Below the pieces are notes generated by a model, which was not told where the DNA came from, did not search any database, and saw only the letters and a list, made by a program, of their open reading frames with translations. The position numbers and the translations under genes are program-made. Source: Pseudomonas hydrolytica (GTDB lineage: Bacteria; Pseudomonadota; Gammaproteobacteria; Pseudomonadales; Pseudomonadaceae). Taken from it: a DNA stretch of 64,000 nucleotides. This document shows positions 38,984 to 48,274 of this stretch, in pieces. The stretch lies in contig NZ_CP099397.1 in NCBI RefSeq assembly GCF_021495345.1, forward strand, positions 3,658,001-3,722,000, given 5' to 3'. Every line of letters starts with the position of its first letter. Within the stretch, counting starts at the first letter, position 1.

Positions 38984-41704
38984 GTGCTCTACCTACTGTC
39001 CCTGATCGCCCTGGCTGCTGTCTCGGCGCCGGCGCTGACGCGCCTGCTGGGCGCCCGCACCGGCTGGCTGCTGATGCTGGCACCACTGGTGGCGTTCATC
39101 TGGTTCGTCCAGCAGATTCCGCTGGTGGCCGGTGGCGAGACCGTGCTGCAGAGCCTGAGCTGGATTCCGGCGCTGGGCATCAACCTGAGCCTGCGCCTGG
39201 ATGGGCTTTCCCTGTTGTTCGCCCTGCTGATCAGCGGCATCGGCAGCCTGATCGTGCTGTATGCCGGCAGTTACCTGTCCAGCCATGTCCATCTAGGGCG
39301 CTTTCATGCCTACCTGCTGGTGTTCATGCTGGCCATGCTCGGCCTGGTGCTGGCCGACGACTTGGTGGCGATGTTCGTGTTCTGGGAGCTGACCAGCATC
39401 GCCTCGTTCCTGCTGATCAGCTTTCAGCACGACAAAGCCGTATCGCGCCGCGCTGCGCTGCAGGCCTTGCTGATCACCGGCGGTGGCGGCCTGGCACTGC
39501 TGGCCGGGCTGATCCTGCTCGGCGGCGCCACCGGCAACTGGCAGTTCTCCAGCCTCAGCGCCGAGCAGATCGAAGGCCACGCGCTGCTGCCGGCCATCAT
39601 GCTGCTGGTGCTGCTGGGCTGCTTCACCAAGTCGGCGCAGGTGCCCTTCCACCTGTGGCTGCCCAATGCCATGAACGCACCGACCCCGGTGTCGGCCTAT
39701 CTGCACTCGGCAACCATGGTCAAGGCCGGCATCTACCTGCTCGCCCGACTCAATCCTGTGCTCGGCGGTTCCATCGGCTGGGGCACCCTGCTGATCACCT
39801 TCGGCGCCGCCACCGCGGTACTGGGCGCCTTCCTCGCCTTCCGCCAGACCGACCTCAAGCGCCTGCTGGCCTACACCACGGTGACCGTGCTGGGCCAGCT
39901 GACCATGCTGATCGGCACCAACACCAGCTATGGCCTGCAGGCCTTCGTCCTCTATCTGGTGGCGCATTCCCTTTATAAAGGTGCGCTGTTCATGGCCGTC
40001 GGCGCCATCGACCACGCCACCGGCACCCGCGAGCTGGCGCGCCTGGGCGGTTTGATCCGTTTCATGCCGCTGACCGGCGCCGCCGTGGCCCTGGCGGCGT
40101 TCTCCAACGCCGGCCTGCCGCCGTTCTTCGGCTTCATCGCCAAGGAGTTCAAGTACAGCGGCCTGATCGAGATGGGTCATATCGGCTGGGCGGTGACCCT
40201 GGTGATGATCCTCACCAATGCCCTGCTGTTCGCCGCCGCCGGCCTGGTATTCCTGCAAACCTTCCTCGGCAGGCGTGGCGACTACCCGCGCACGCCGCAC
40301 GAGGTTGGCCTGCCGATGTGGCTGGGCCCCATGCTGCTGGCCATCGGCGGCTTCTTCCTCGGCGCCTGGAACGCCTGGCCGGAGACCTGGCTGGTCAATA
40401 CGGCCGTGCAGGCGGTGGCGCGCGGCCCGGTGGACGTCAATCTGTACCTCTGGGGCGGCATTACCCCGGCGCTGGTGGCGAGCCTGGTGACGGTCTCGCT
40501 GGGGGTGTTTTTCTACCTGCTGCGCGATCGCGTCAGGCAGGTGCTGGATCGCGCCAACGCTGCCTGGAACGTCAGTGGCGACCTGCTCTGGGATCGCCTG
40601 CTCAAGCGCGTGTTCTTTTTCGCCGGGCTGCTGGCGGCACGCTTTCAGCACGGTTCGCTGCGCCAGCATCTGGTGCTGCTGGCCCTGGCGGTCGGCGGGC
40701 TGCTGGCCGTCGGCCTGCTGCCGGCGCTGCCGCAACTGCTGCAGGGCAGCTACAGCCCCATCTCCCTGCTGGGCGCGGCCGGTTGCCTGGTGGCCCTGGC
40801 CGGCGGCGTGGCGGCGGCCTTCCTCCCTGGGCGCCTGACCCTGCTGGCCGCGCTCGGCGCCTGCGGCCTGGGCCTGGCGATGATCTTCGTCTCGGTCAAC
40901 GCGCCGGACGTGGCCATGACCCAGCTGATGGTGGAAACCCTCAGCCTGATCTTCCTCGCCCTGGTGTTTCGCAAGATGCCCACCGTGCCGCCGAGCGGCG
41001 CACGCGCCCCCTGGAAGCGCCGCCTGCATGCCGGCGTGGCCATCCTCTTCGGCCTCAGCGTGACCGGCGCCCTGCTGCTGGCGGTCAGCCTGCCGCTGCC
41101 GGGCGAGGTCGCCCAGTGGTACCAGGCCAACAGCCTGCCGGGCGGGCACGGGCACAACGTGGTCAACGTGATTCTGGTGGACTTCCGCGCCTTCGACACC
41201 CTGGGCGAGATCCTCGTGGTGGCCCTTTCCGCCCTGGCCGCCGCCAGTCTGCTCGGCAGTGGCCAGCGCATCGGCAACGAGCACGGCGGCGAAGACGCCT
41301 TCACCTCGCCGCTGCTGCGCCAGGGCCTGCGCCCGCTGGCCTGGCTGATGATGGCGGCCTCGCTGCTGCTGCTGTGGCGTGGCCACAACCTGCCGGGCGG
41401 CGGCTTCATCGGCGGTCTGGTGGCGGCCTGCGGCCTGATCCTGCTGGTGCTGACCTACGGCCACGGGCAGATTCGCCGGGTGCTGCCGCTGCCACCGGCA
41501 CAGCTGATCGGCATCGGTCTGGGCTGCGCGGCAGGTGCCGGCATTCTCGGCCTGCTCGCCGGTAGCGCCTTTCTCACCGGCCTATGGATCTTCCCCGGCG
41601 GACTGCCGCTGGGTACGCCGCTGTTGTTCGATGTCGGCGTATTCCTCACCGTGTTCGGCTCCGCCCTGCACATGATCGACAAGCTGACGGGAGTACGCCA
41701 CTGA
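38984..41704 (+). CDS. mrpA: Mrp-type cation:proton antiporter subunit A, fused A-B form (operon 2)
   Basis: 906 residues. NuoL-like N-terminal part with [38 protein letters not shown] and [20 protein letters not shown]; the fused MnhB part at the C-terminus has [20 protein letters not shown]. The GTG at 38984 was chosen because AGGAGA lies 5 nt upstream; a TTG at 38966 is in frame and the ATG at 38980 is out of frame. Same architecture as the operon 1 subunit but clearly diverged. Overlaps subunit C by 1 nt. Confidence 0.93.
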   Translation: MLYLLSLIALAAVSAPALTRLLGARTGWLLMLAPLVAFIWFVQQIPLVAGGETVLQSLSWIPALGINLSLRLDGLSLLFALLISGIGSLIVLYAGSYLSSHVHLGRFHAYLLVFMLAMLGLVLADDLVAMFVFWELTSIASFLLISFQHDKAVSRRAALQALLITGGGGLALLAGLILLGGATGNWQFSSLSAEQIEGHALLPAIMLLVLLGCFTKSAQVPFHLWLPNAMNAPTPVSAYLHSATMVKAGIYLLARLNPVLGGSIGWGTLLITFGAATAVLGAFLAFRQTDLKRLLAYTTVTVLGQLTMLIGTNTSYGLQAFVLYLVAHSLYKGALFMAVGAIDHATGTRELARLGGLIRFMPLTGAAVALAAFSNAGLPPFFGFIAKEFKYSGLIEMGHIGWAVTLVMILTNALLFAAAGLVFLQTFLGRRGDYPRTPHEVGLPMWLGPMLLAIGGFFLGAWNAWPETWLVNTAVQAVARGPVDVNLYLWGGITPALVASLVTVSLGVFFYLLRDRVRQVLDRANAAWNVSGDLLWDRLLKRVFFFAGLLAARFQHGSLRQHLVLLALAVGGLLAVGLLPALPQLLQGSYSPISLLGAAGCLVALAGGVAAAFLPGRLTLLAALGACGLGLAMIFVSVNAPDVAMTQLMVETLSLIFLALVFRKMPTVPPSGARAPWKRRLHAGVAILFGLSVTGALLLAVSLPLPGEVAQWYQANSLPGGHGHNVVNVILVDFRAFDTLGEILVVALSALAAASLLGSGQRIGNEHGGEDAFTSPLLRQGLRPLAWLMMAASLLLLWRGHNLPGGGFIGGLVAACGLILLVLTYGHGQIRRVLPLPPAQLIGIGLGCAAGAGILGLLAGSAFLTGLWIFPGGLPLGTPLLFDVGVFLTVFGSALHMIDKLTGVRH

Positions 41705-42108
41705 TGGAATGGCTCGCCGCAATCACTACCGGAGGCCTGGCCGGGCTGGGTCTGTGGATGCTTCTGGACCGCAACCTCAAGCGCGTGGTGCTGGGGGTGG
41801 TGGTACTGGGCAACGCGATAAACCTCGGCGTACTCACTGCCGGACGCTTCTTCGGCGAACGTCCGGCCTTCGTCGACGCCGGCAACGGCGCCAGTACCGC
41901 CAATGCGCTGCCGCAGGCACTGGTGCTGACCGCCATCGTCATCGGCTTCAGCCTGTTCGTCTTCGCCCTGGCACTGCTCAAGCGCACCCGCGAACTGCAC
42001 GGCGACAAGACCACCGACTCGGTCAGCTCGATCACCGAGCAGCCGGCGCCGGACTGGCATGCCGGCGAACATGAAAGCGATGGCAACGGCGCAGAGGCAC
42101 GTCGATGA
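41704..42108 (+). CDS. mrpC: Mrp-type antiporter subunit C (operon 2)
   Basis: 134 residues. Three membrane helices and the motif PQALVLTAIVIGFSLFVFAL identify MnhC. A hydrophilic acidic tail of about 25 residues (from about Asp108, TDSVSSITEQPAPDWHAGEH) extends beyond the operon 1 homologue of 109 residues. The ATG shares its A with the subunit A stop (TGATG), and the stop overlaps subunit D by 4 nt. Confidence 0.92.
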   Translation: MEWLAAITTGGLAGLGLWMLLDRNLKRVVLGVVVLGNAINLGVLTAGRFFGERPAFVDAGNGASTANALPQALVLTAIVIGFSLFVFALALLKRTRELHGDKTTDSVSSITEQPAPDWHAGEHESDGNGAEARR

Positions 42109-43601
42109 ACCAGGCTTTGCTCGTTGCACCGATTCTGATCCCGCTGTGCAGCCTGCTGCTGGCCACCGTGCTGCGGCGCCATCTGCTGGCGGTGCGCGCG
42201 CTCAGCCTGGGCGGCACCGGCCTGCTGCTGGCGGCGGGCCTGGCGCTGGTCTGGCAGGCGGCTCATGGCGTGGTGCTCAGCGGCCAGGTCGGTGGCTGGC
42301 AGGCGCCGTTCGGCATCAGCCTGGTGATCGATCGCCTGTCGGCGGTGATGATCGCCATCAGCGCACTGATCGCCCTGGTCACCCTGCTCTACGGCATAGC
42401 CAAGGACAACGACACGCGCATCGGCCGCGATTTCCACCTGTTCGTCCAGGGCCTGCTGACCGGCATCTGCGGCGCCTTCATCACCGCCGACATCTTCAAC
42501 CTCTACGTCTGGTTCGAGGTGCTGCTGATCGCCTCCTTCGCCCTGATGGCCCTGGGCGGTGGCAGCCGCCGGCTGGCCGGCAGCATGACCTACGTGGCGC
42601 TGAACCTGTTCGCCACACTGATCTTCCTGCTCGCCGCCGGCCTGGTCTACGGCGCCAGCGGCACGCTGAACATGGGCGAGCTGGCGATGATCATGCGCAG
42701 CGGCGAAGCGCCGCCCGGCGTCACCCCGGCGCTGCTGCTGATGCTGTTGTCGTTCGCCATCAAGGCCGCGTTGTTCCCGGTGTTCGGCTGGCTGCCGGCC
42801 ACCTACCACGTGGCGCTGACGGCGGTCTCGGCGATGTTCGCAGGCCTGCTGACCAAGGTCGGGGTGTACGCGCTGATTCGTCTGGTGACCCTGCTCTGGC
42901 CGGAATACGGTCTGCCGCACCAGCTGCTGCTGTGGGTCGCCTGCGCCACCATGCTGGTGGGCGTGCTGGGCGCGGCGGCGCAGACCGAGGTGCGTCGCAT
43001 CCTGTCATTCCATATCGTCAGCCAGGTCGGCTACATGATCCTCGGCCTCGCCCTGGCCACCCCGCTGGCCCTGGCCGGCGCGGTGTTCTACCTGATCCAC
43101 CACATCATCGTGAAGGCCAACCTGTTCTTCATCGGCGGGCTGGCCGCGCGCATCTGCGGCTCCGAACGCCTGGTGGCCATGGGCGGCCTGTACCGGCGCA
43201 TGCCCTGGCTGGCGTTGCTGTTTGCCATCCCCGCCCTGTCGCTGGCCGGCATACCGCCGCTGTCCGGTTTCTGGGCCAAGTTCCTGCTGGTCAAGGCCAG
43301 CCTGGATGCCGCCGCCTGGTGGGCTGCCGGCATCGCCCTGCTGACCGGGGTGTTCACCCTGCTGTCGATGAACAAGATCTGGAACGAGGCCTTTCTCAAA
43401 CCCCATCCGCAGGGCGAGGAGGCGCTGCAGCCGGTGCCTGGCATGCGCGCGGCCTGGCTGGGCATGGCCGGCCTGGCCCTGCTCACGGTATTGATCGGCC
43501 TGGGCGCCGGCCCCCTGATCGACTACGCGGTGGCCGCCGCGGCGCAACTGGCCGATCCGCAGGCCTATCTGCAGCCCTTCGCAGCAGTGGGAGGTAACTG
43601 A
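42105..43601 (+). CDS. mrpD: Mrp-type antiporter subunit D (operon 2)
   Basis: 498 residues, about 14 membrane helices, NuoN/NuoM-like. LVIDRLSAVMIAISALIALV, AALFPVFGWLPATYHVALTA and LSFHIVSQVGYMILGLALAT are typical of MnhD. Coupled by a 4-nt overlap with subunit C and a 1-nt overlap with subunit E. Similar in size to its operon 1 counterpart (501 residues). Confidence 0.94.
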   Translation: MNQALLVAPILIPLCSLLLATVLRRHLLAVRALSLGGTGLLLAAGLALVWQAAHGVVLSGQVGGWQAPFGISLVIDRLSAVMIAISALIALVTLLYGIAKDNDTRIGRDFHLFVQGLLTGICGAFITADIFNLYVWFEVLLIASFALMALGGGSRRLAGSMTYVALNLFATLIFLLAAGLVYGASGTLNMGELAMIMRSGEAPPGVTPALLLMLLSFAIKAALFPVFGWLPATYHVALTAVSAMFAGLLTKVGVYALIRLVTLLWPEYGLPHQLLLWVACATMLVGVLGAAAQTEVRRILSFHIVSQVGYMILGLALATPLALAGAVFYLIHHIIVKANLFFIGGLAARICGSERLVAMGGLYRRMPWLALLFAIPALSLAGIPPLSGFWAKFLLVKASLDAAAWWAAGIALLTGVFTLLSMNKIWNEAFLKPHPQGEEALQPVPGMRAAWLGMAGLALLTVLIGLGAGPLIDYAVAAAAQLADPQAYLQPFAAVGGN

Positions 43602-44098
43602 TGCCATTTCTCGTCCATCTGCTGGCCAGCGCGGGCCTGGCCTGGAGCCTCGGCAGCGCTCATCTGGGCGGCGGCCTGCTGGCCTTCGCGGCGCTCTATC
43701 TGCTCGCCCGCCTGCTGGGCCTGGCCGTGGCGCGTCTGCGCCGTTATGCGCAAAGCCTGGAACATGGCATCAGCTTCTGTCTGTGGTTCATCGCCCAGGT
43801 GTTCCTCGCCACCTACCACGTCGCCACCCTGGTGCTGGCACGGCGGGTGGAGGTGGAGCCGGCAGTGCTGGCCTACCCGGTCACCCGCCGCGAGGTGGAC
43901 AAGGTCACCCTGCTCGGCACCCTGTTGACCCTCACCCCCGGCACCCTGGCCCTGGAATACGACGAGGAGCGCGGCCTTCTCTACATCCACGCCCTCGACG
44001 CCCGGCGCAGCGAGGACGTGACGCACATTCTGACCGAGCTGGAACGCCGCCTGCTGGCCTGGCTCGATGCCGGCAAACGCGAAGGAGTAAGCCCATGA
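43601..44098 (+). CDS. mrpE: Mrp-type antiporter subunit E (operon 2)
   Basis: 165 residues with N-terminal helices (about 5-20, 25-45 and 60-80) and the MnhE motif LLTLTPGTLALEYDEERGLL. Same length as the operon 1 subunit but low apparent identity. Start overlaps the D stop by 1 nt (TGATG); the stop overlaps subunit F by 4 nt. Confidence 0.92.
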   Translation: MPFLVHLLASAGLAWSLGSAHLGGGLLAFAALYLLARLLGLAVARLRRYAQSLEHGISFCLWFIAQVFLATYHVATLVLARRVEVEPAVLAYPVTRREVDKVTLLGTLLTLTPGTLALEYDEERGLLYIHALDARRSEDVTHILTELERRLLAWLDAGKREGVSP

Positions 44099-44406
44099 CC
44101 CTGCATCTGGCTGGTGCCGCCTGGGTCCTGCCCCTGGCCGCCGCCCTGCTCGCGCTGAGCGGGCTGATCGTGCTCTACCGTCTGCTGCGCGGGCCGAGCC
44201 GCCCGGACCGTGCGGTGGCCATCGACGCCCTGACCCTGCTGGCGGTGGCCGCCATGGCGCTGCTCTGCCTGATGCGCGGCGAGGCGCTGTTCGTCGATGT
44301 CGCCGTGCTGCTGGCACTGGTGTCGTTCCTCGGCACCGCGGCCTTCGCCTTCCTGTTCGATGACGCCCACAGCCAGCTTCCGGGCAAACGCGAGGAACGA
44401 CCATGA
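44095..44406 (+). CDS. mrpF: Mrp-type antiporter subunit F (operon 2)
   Basis: 103 residues, three helices, signature GPSRPDRAVAIDALTLLAVA at about 33-52 matching MnhF. It has a slightly longer C-terminal tail (FDDAHSQLPGKREERP) than operon 1 F (89 residues). Ribosome-binding site GAAGGAG 9 nt upstream inside the E gene; overlaps E and G by 4 nt each. Confidence 0.92.
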   Translation: MTLHLAGAAWVLPLAAALLALSGLIVLYRLLRGPSRPDRAVAIDALTLLAVAAMALLCLMRGEALFVDVAVLLALVSFLGTAAFAFLFDDAHSQLPGKREERP

Positions 44407-44744
44407 ACGAAGTACAGGCCTGGCTGGCATCGCTGCTGGTGCTTGCCGGCGCACTGATTTCCCTGCTCGGCGCGATTGGCGTGCTGCGCCTGCCGGACAG
44501 CTACAGCCGCATGCACGCGGCGAGCAAGGCCGGAGTACTCGGCGCGGTGCTGCTGCTGGGCGCCGTGGCGCTGGCCAGCAGTGGCGAACTGGCCCTGGAG
44601 GCTCTGCTCGGCCTGCTCATCCTGCTGGCCAGCGCGCCCCTGGCCGCCCATGCCGTGGCCCGCGCCGCCCACCGCGCCGGTATCAGGCCGACACTGGGAC
44701 GCCTGGGCGACGATCTGGAGCGCAGTCACCAGAAAGGCGAGTGA
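44403..44744 (+). CDS. mrpG: Mrp-type antiporter subunit G (operon 2)
   Basis: 113 residues, three helices, signature GAIGVLRLPDSYSRMHAASK followed by AGVLGAVLLL, diagnostic of MnhG/PhaG. Last gene of operon 2. Its stop lies 1 nt from the stop of convergent dinG, leaving no room for a terminator outside coding sequence. Confidence 0.93.
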   Translation: MNEVQAWLASLLVLAGALISLLGAIGVLRLPDSYSRMHAASKAGVLGAVLLLGAVALASSGELALEALLGLLILLASAPLAAHAVARAAHRAGIRPTLGRLGDDLERSHQKGE

Positions 44745-44745
44745 C

Positions 44746-46890
44746 TCAGTCGATCTGCCGACGAAACGGCGGCAACGCGTTGAGAATGGCCTTGCCGTAG
44801 CGCTGGGTGACCACGCGCCGGTCCAGCAGGGTGATGGTGCCGCGGTCGGCCTCGGTACGCAGCAGGCGGCCGCAGGCCTGCACCAGGCGCAGCGAGGCGT
44901 CCGGCACGGCGATTTCCATGAACGGATTGCCGCCGCGCGCCTCGATCCATTCGGCCAGCGCCGCCTCCACCGGGTCGTCCGGCACGGCGAAGGGAATCTT
45001 GGCGATCACCACGTGCTCGCAGTAGGCGCCAGGCAGGTCGACGCCCTCGGCGAAGCTGGCCAGGCCGAACAGCACGCTCTCCTCGCCCGAGTCGACACGC
45101 GCCTTGTGCTTGTTCAGGGTCTCCTGCTTGGACAGGTTGCCCTGGATGAACACGCGCTTGCGCCAGTCGCGGTCGAGGCCGTCGAACACATCCTGCATCT
45201 GCCTGCGCGAGGAGAACAGCACCAGCGTGCCGCGGCTGCCGGCCACCAGTTCCGGCAACTCGCGCACGATGGCGGCGGTGTGCAGCGCCGCCTCGCGCGG
45301 GTCGGCCTTCAGATCCGGCACGCGCAGCAGCCCGGCATCGGCGTGGTGGAAGGGGCTCGGCACGATGGCGGTGACCGCCACCTTGGGCAGCCCGGCGCGC
45401 ATGCGGTAACGGTCGAAGGTGCCCAGCGCGGTAAGGGTGGCCGAGGTCACCAGAGCGCCGTGGGCGACGTTCCACAGGTTGCGGCGCAGGGTTTCGGCGG
45501 CCAGGATCGGGCTGGCGTTGACCTCGATGTCGAACAGCGCGCCGCTCTCGGCCAGGGTCAGCCAGCGCGCCATGGGCGGGCTTTCCTCGGGGTCTTCGGC
45601 GGTGAAGGCCAGCCACAGCTCCCAGTTGCCCTTGGCCCGCGCCATCAGGCTGCCGAACAGCGGGTACCACTCCTCGGCCTGATGGCTGGCGATGCCCACC
45701 GCGCCCTCGCCGTCCATGGCTTCCTTGAGCAGCTCGGTGACGCCGGTGAACAGGTCGTTGAGCTTGGAGAAACCCTTCTTCAGCTCCAGTCCCAGCTCGG
45801 TCAGGTGCTCCGGCACCACGCCGCCGACGAAGCGGTGACGCGGGCGCTCGCGCCCCTCCATGTCCTCGCCGGCCTTGAAGTCGGCGATCTGCTCGCAGGC
45901 ACTGAACATGAACTGCTGCTGGGTCTTGAGCTCGCGGGCCAGCTCCGGCACCTGTTCGATCAGGCGGCCGAGATCGCCCGGCAGCGGGTTCTGCGCCAGC
46001 AGCTTGGTCAGGTTCTTGTCGATCTGGGTCAGCCAGTCGGCGGTCGAGCGCAGGCGGGTGAAATGGGCGAAATGGCCGATGGCCTTGTCCGGCAGGTGGT
46101 GCCCTTCGTCGAAGACATAAATGGTCTCGCGCGGGTCGGGCAGCACCGCGCCGCCGCCCAGGGCCAGGTCCGCCAGCACCATGTCGTGGTTGGTGACGAT
46201 CACGTCGACCTTGCCCATGCCCTCGCGTGCCTTGTAGAAGGCGCACTGCTGGAAGTTCGGGCAGTGGCGGTTGGTGCACTGGCTGTGGTCGGTGGTCAGC
46301 TGCGCCCAGCGGCTGTCTTCCAGCTCCTCCGGCCAGCTGTCGCGGTCGCCGTCCCACTTGTTGCCGGCCAGTTTCTCGATCATCGCGGTGAACAGCTTCT
46401 GCCCCTGCTCGTCGACGTCGATGCGAAAGCCTTCTTCCTCGAACAGCTGGGCAGTGGCGCTCTGCGCGGCGCCGTCCTGCAGCAGGTGATCGAGCTTGGA
46501 CAGGCACAGGTAACGGCCACGGCCCTTGGCCAGGGCGAAGCTGAAATTCAGCCCGCTGTTACGCAGCAGATCCGGCAGGTCCTTGTGCACGATCTGCTCC
46601 TGCAGGGCGACCGTCGCGGTGGCGATCACCAGGCGCTTGCCGGCGGCCTTGGCGGTGGGAATGGTGGCCAGGCTGTAGGCCACCGTCTTGCCGGTACCGG
46701 TGCCCGCCTCCACCGCGACCACGGCCGGCTCGCCCAGGCGCTTGCCCTCGTCGTCGGTCTTGATGGTGCCCAGCACCTTGGCGATCTCGGCGATCATCAG
46801 ACGCTGGCCATAGCGCGGCTTCAGCGACTTGGCTTCGAGAAAGCGCGAGTAGGCGCCCTGGATCTGGGACTTGAGTTCGGTACTGAGCAT
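44746..46890 (-). CDS. dinG: ATP-dependent DNA helicase DinG
   Basis: Superfamily 2, XPD-like 5'-3' helicase that resolves R-loops and G-quadruplexes. 714 residues (E. coli 716). Walker A EAGTGTGKT at 61-69, DEGH box, and four cysteines for a 4Fe-4S cluster at about Cys129, Cys205, Cys210 and Cys216 (CTNRHCPNFQQC). C-terminal helicase motifs include FGLASFAEGVDLPG and QACGRLLRTEADRG. The start at 46890 (MLSTELKSQI) gives the family length; a longer frame upstream is rejected. Divergent from the CopD-like gene. Confidence 0.96.
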   Translation of the reverse strand: MLSTELKSQIQGAYSRFLEAKSLKPRYGQRLMIAEIAKVLGTIKTDDEGKRLGEPAVVAVEAGTGTGKTVAYSLATIPTAKAAGKRLVIATATVALQEQIVHKDLPDLLRNSGLNFSFALAKGRGRYLCLSKLDHLLQDGAAQSATAQLFEEEGFRIDVDEQGQKLFTAMIEKLAGNKWDGDRDSWPEELEDSRWAQLTTDHSQCTNRHCPNFQQCAFYKAREGMGKVDVIVTNHDMVLADLALGGGAVLPDPRETIYVFDEGHHLPDKAIGHFAHFTRLRSTADWLTQIDKNLTKLLAQNPLPGDLGRLIEQVPELARELKTQQQFMFSACEQIADFKAGEDMEGRERPRHRFVGGVVPEHLTELGLELKKGFSKLNDLFTGVTELLKEAMDGEGAVGIASHQAEEWYPLFGSLMARAKGNWELWLAFTAEDPEESPPMARWLTLAESGALFDIEVNASPILAAETLRRNLWNVAHGALVTSATLTALGTFDRYRMRAGLPKVAVTAIVPSPFHHADAGLLRVPDLKADPREAALHTAAIVRELPELVAGSRGTLVLFSSRRQMQDVFDGLDRDWRKRVFIQGNLSKQETLNKHKARVDSGEESVLFGLASFAEGVDLPGAYCEHVVIAKIPFAVPDDPVEAALAEWIEARGGNPFMEIAVPDASLRLVQACGRLLRTEADRGTITLLDRRVVTQRYGKAILNALPPFRRQID

Positions 46891-47029
46891 GAGTTCTGGA
46901 ACGAAAAAGGCTGGATAAATTTTCAGTATTCGCGGATCGGCCGCTATCATAGCGCGCCAATCGCTTCGGCGCAGACTCACGTGCCCTCGAGTTTCGCCAG
47001 AGGCCTGCCCACTCGTCCGGAGACCGCGC

Positions 47030-47494
47030 ATGACCCCTTACGCCCCGCTCTACGCCCTGCATCTGCTGGCCGCCGTCATCTGGGTCGGCGGCATGTTCTT
47101 CGCCTGGATGATCCTGCGCCCTGTTGCCGTGCAGGCGCTGGAAGCGCCGGCGCGCCTGCGTCTGTGGCTGGGCGTGTTCGAGAAGTTCTTCGTCTGGGTC
47201 TGGGTGGCGGTGGTGACGCTGCCGCTGAGCGGTTTCGCCATGCTGCATCTGAGCCATGGCGGCCTCGATGGCGCACCGCGCTACGTGCAGATCATGATCG
47301 GTCTGTATCTGGTGATGCTCGCCCTGTTCCTGCGCATCCAGGCGCTGCGGCTGCCGGAGCTGCGCCGCGCGGTGGCCAGCGAGAACTGGCCTGCCGGCGG
47401 CGAGGTACTGGGCAAGATTCGCAAGCTGGTGGGCAGCAACCTGCTGATCGGCCTGTCGCTGATGGCGCTGGTGGCGATGCGTCCGTCCTTCTGA
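47030..47494 (+). CDS. CopD-domain integral membrane protein
   Basis: 154 residues, four predicted helices (about 8-28, 48-70, 83-103 and 130-150). The first helix contains LYALHLLAAVIWVGGMFFAW with the conserved His and Gly residues of the CopD family (copper-resistance related). Small CopD-domain proteins of this kind are mostly uncharacterised and may bind haem or copper. GGAG lies 9 nt before the ATG. Divergent from dinG. Confidence 0.82.
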   Translation: MTPYAPLYALHLLAAVIWVGGMFFAWMILRPVAVQALEAPARLRLWLGVFEKFFVWVWVAVVTLPLSGFAMLHLSHGGLDGAPRYVQIMIGLYLVMLALFLRIQALRLPELRRAVASENWPAGGEVLGKIRKLVGSNLLIGLSLMALVAMRPSF

Positions 47495-47512
47495 GGACGC
47501 TGCCCGCCTCGA

Positions 47513-48274
47513 TCAGAAACGCAGCACCTGCAACGCGCCATCGGGCCCTGCCGGACCTTCGCGCCCGGCTTGCCCGGGCTTGCCATCCGGGGCGCCATCG
47601 ACTCCGTAGAGCAGGCAACCCTTGGCCTTGCCACCGCGACCGGCACGCCCCGCGGCCCCGGCTTCGCCGCCTGCACCGCCATCGAGCAGCACGCGCAGAC
47701 GCTCCACCTCGACGTGCTGCGCGGCTTCCAGCGTCACCTTGCCGCCTGCGGCGCCCGCCAGACCGTCGCTGCCGTCCTGACCGTCATGGCCGGCACTGGC
47801 CTGCCCCCAGGTGCAACCGCCCGGCTGGCCATGGGCGCCGTCCAGGCCCGCATAGCCAGGCGTGCCGCGCCCGCCACGTACGTCCAGAGTGAGATCGTCG
47901 AAGGTCAGCCGGTGCAGCTTCAGATGGATTTCACGTCCTGCTGTCGCGGGTCGCTGATAGCTGCCCGCGGCGCCCCTGGCGCTGATCCAGGCGCCCGGGG
48001 CGATCTCGCCGTCCAGCACTTCCAGGCGCAGCGCCTGCTCGCTGGGCGCCACACCGATACGTGCTTCGCGCCCCATCAGCAGTTGGCCGATGCGCAGCTC
48101 CGTGAGCGTAGCCGGGATGAGCAACGTGGCATGATCCGCCACTTCCAGACGCTCCAGCTGCAACGCGCTGCCGGCATTGGGCAGGCGCATCAGGGCGTGG
48201 GAAGGTACCGTGATCTGCGTATCGGCTGCCGCCGTGGCGGCGCCGAGCCACAGCACCAGCAGCAGATTACGCAT
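47513..48274 (-). CDS. Secreted protein with collagen-like Gly-X-Y tracts
   Basis: 253 residues. Signal peptide about 1-17 (MRNLLLVLWLGAATAAA), then a non-repetitive beta-rich domain (about 20-130). Four Gly-X-Y-like stretches follow at about 134-153, 162-178, 199-217 and 227-246 (GTPGYAGLDGAHGQPGG; GHDGQDGSDGLAGAAGG; GREGPAGPDG). Cys154 and Cys220 interrupt them at similar positions. Overlaps the DUF1145 gene by 8 nt, so the two are co-expressed. Function unknown; a trimeric surface or periplasmic role is conceivable but unproven, since the tracts are short. Confidence 0.75.
   Translation of the reverse strand: MRNLLLVLWLGAATAAADTQITVPSHALMRLPNAGSALQLERLEVADHATLLIPATLTELRIGQLLMGREARIGVAPSEQALRLEVLDGEIAPGAWISARGAAGSYQRPATAGREIHLKLHRLTFDDLTLDVRGGRGTPGYAGLDGAHGQPGGCTWGQASAGHDGQDGSDGLAGAAGGKVTLEAAQHVEVERLRVLLDGGAGGEAGAAGRAGRGGKAKGCLLYGVDGAPDGKPGQAGREGPAGPDGALQVLRF

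Noticed and set aside
39293..41464. 723-codon minus-strand frame over Mrp operon 2 subunit A
   Set aside because: Same reason: reverse-strand shadow of a membrane protein, no ribosome-binding site, no recognisable domain.
44476..47892. Very long plus-strand open frame (1138 codons) across dinG
   Set aside because: It is antisense to dinG, whose Walker A, DEGH and Fe-S cysteines are intact. The frame is kept open by GC-rich codon bias and its product has low-complexity composition without motifs.
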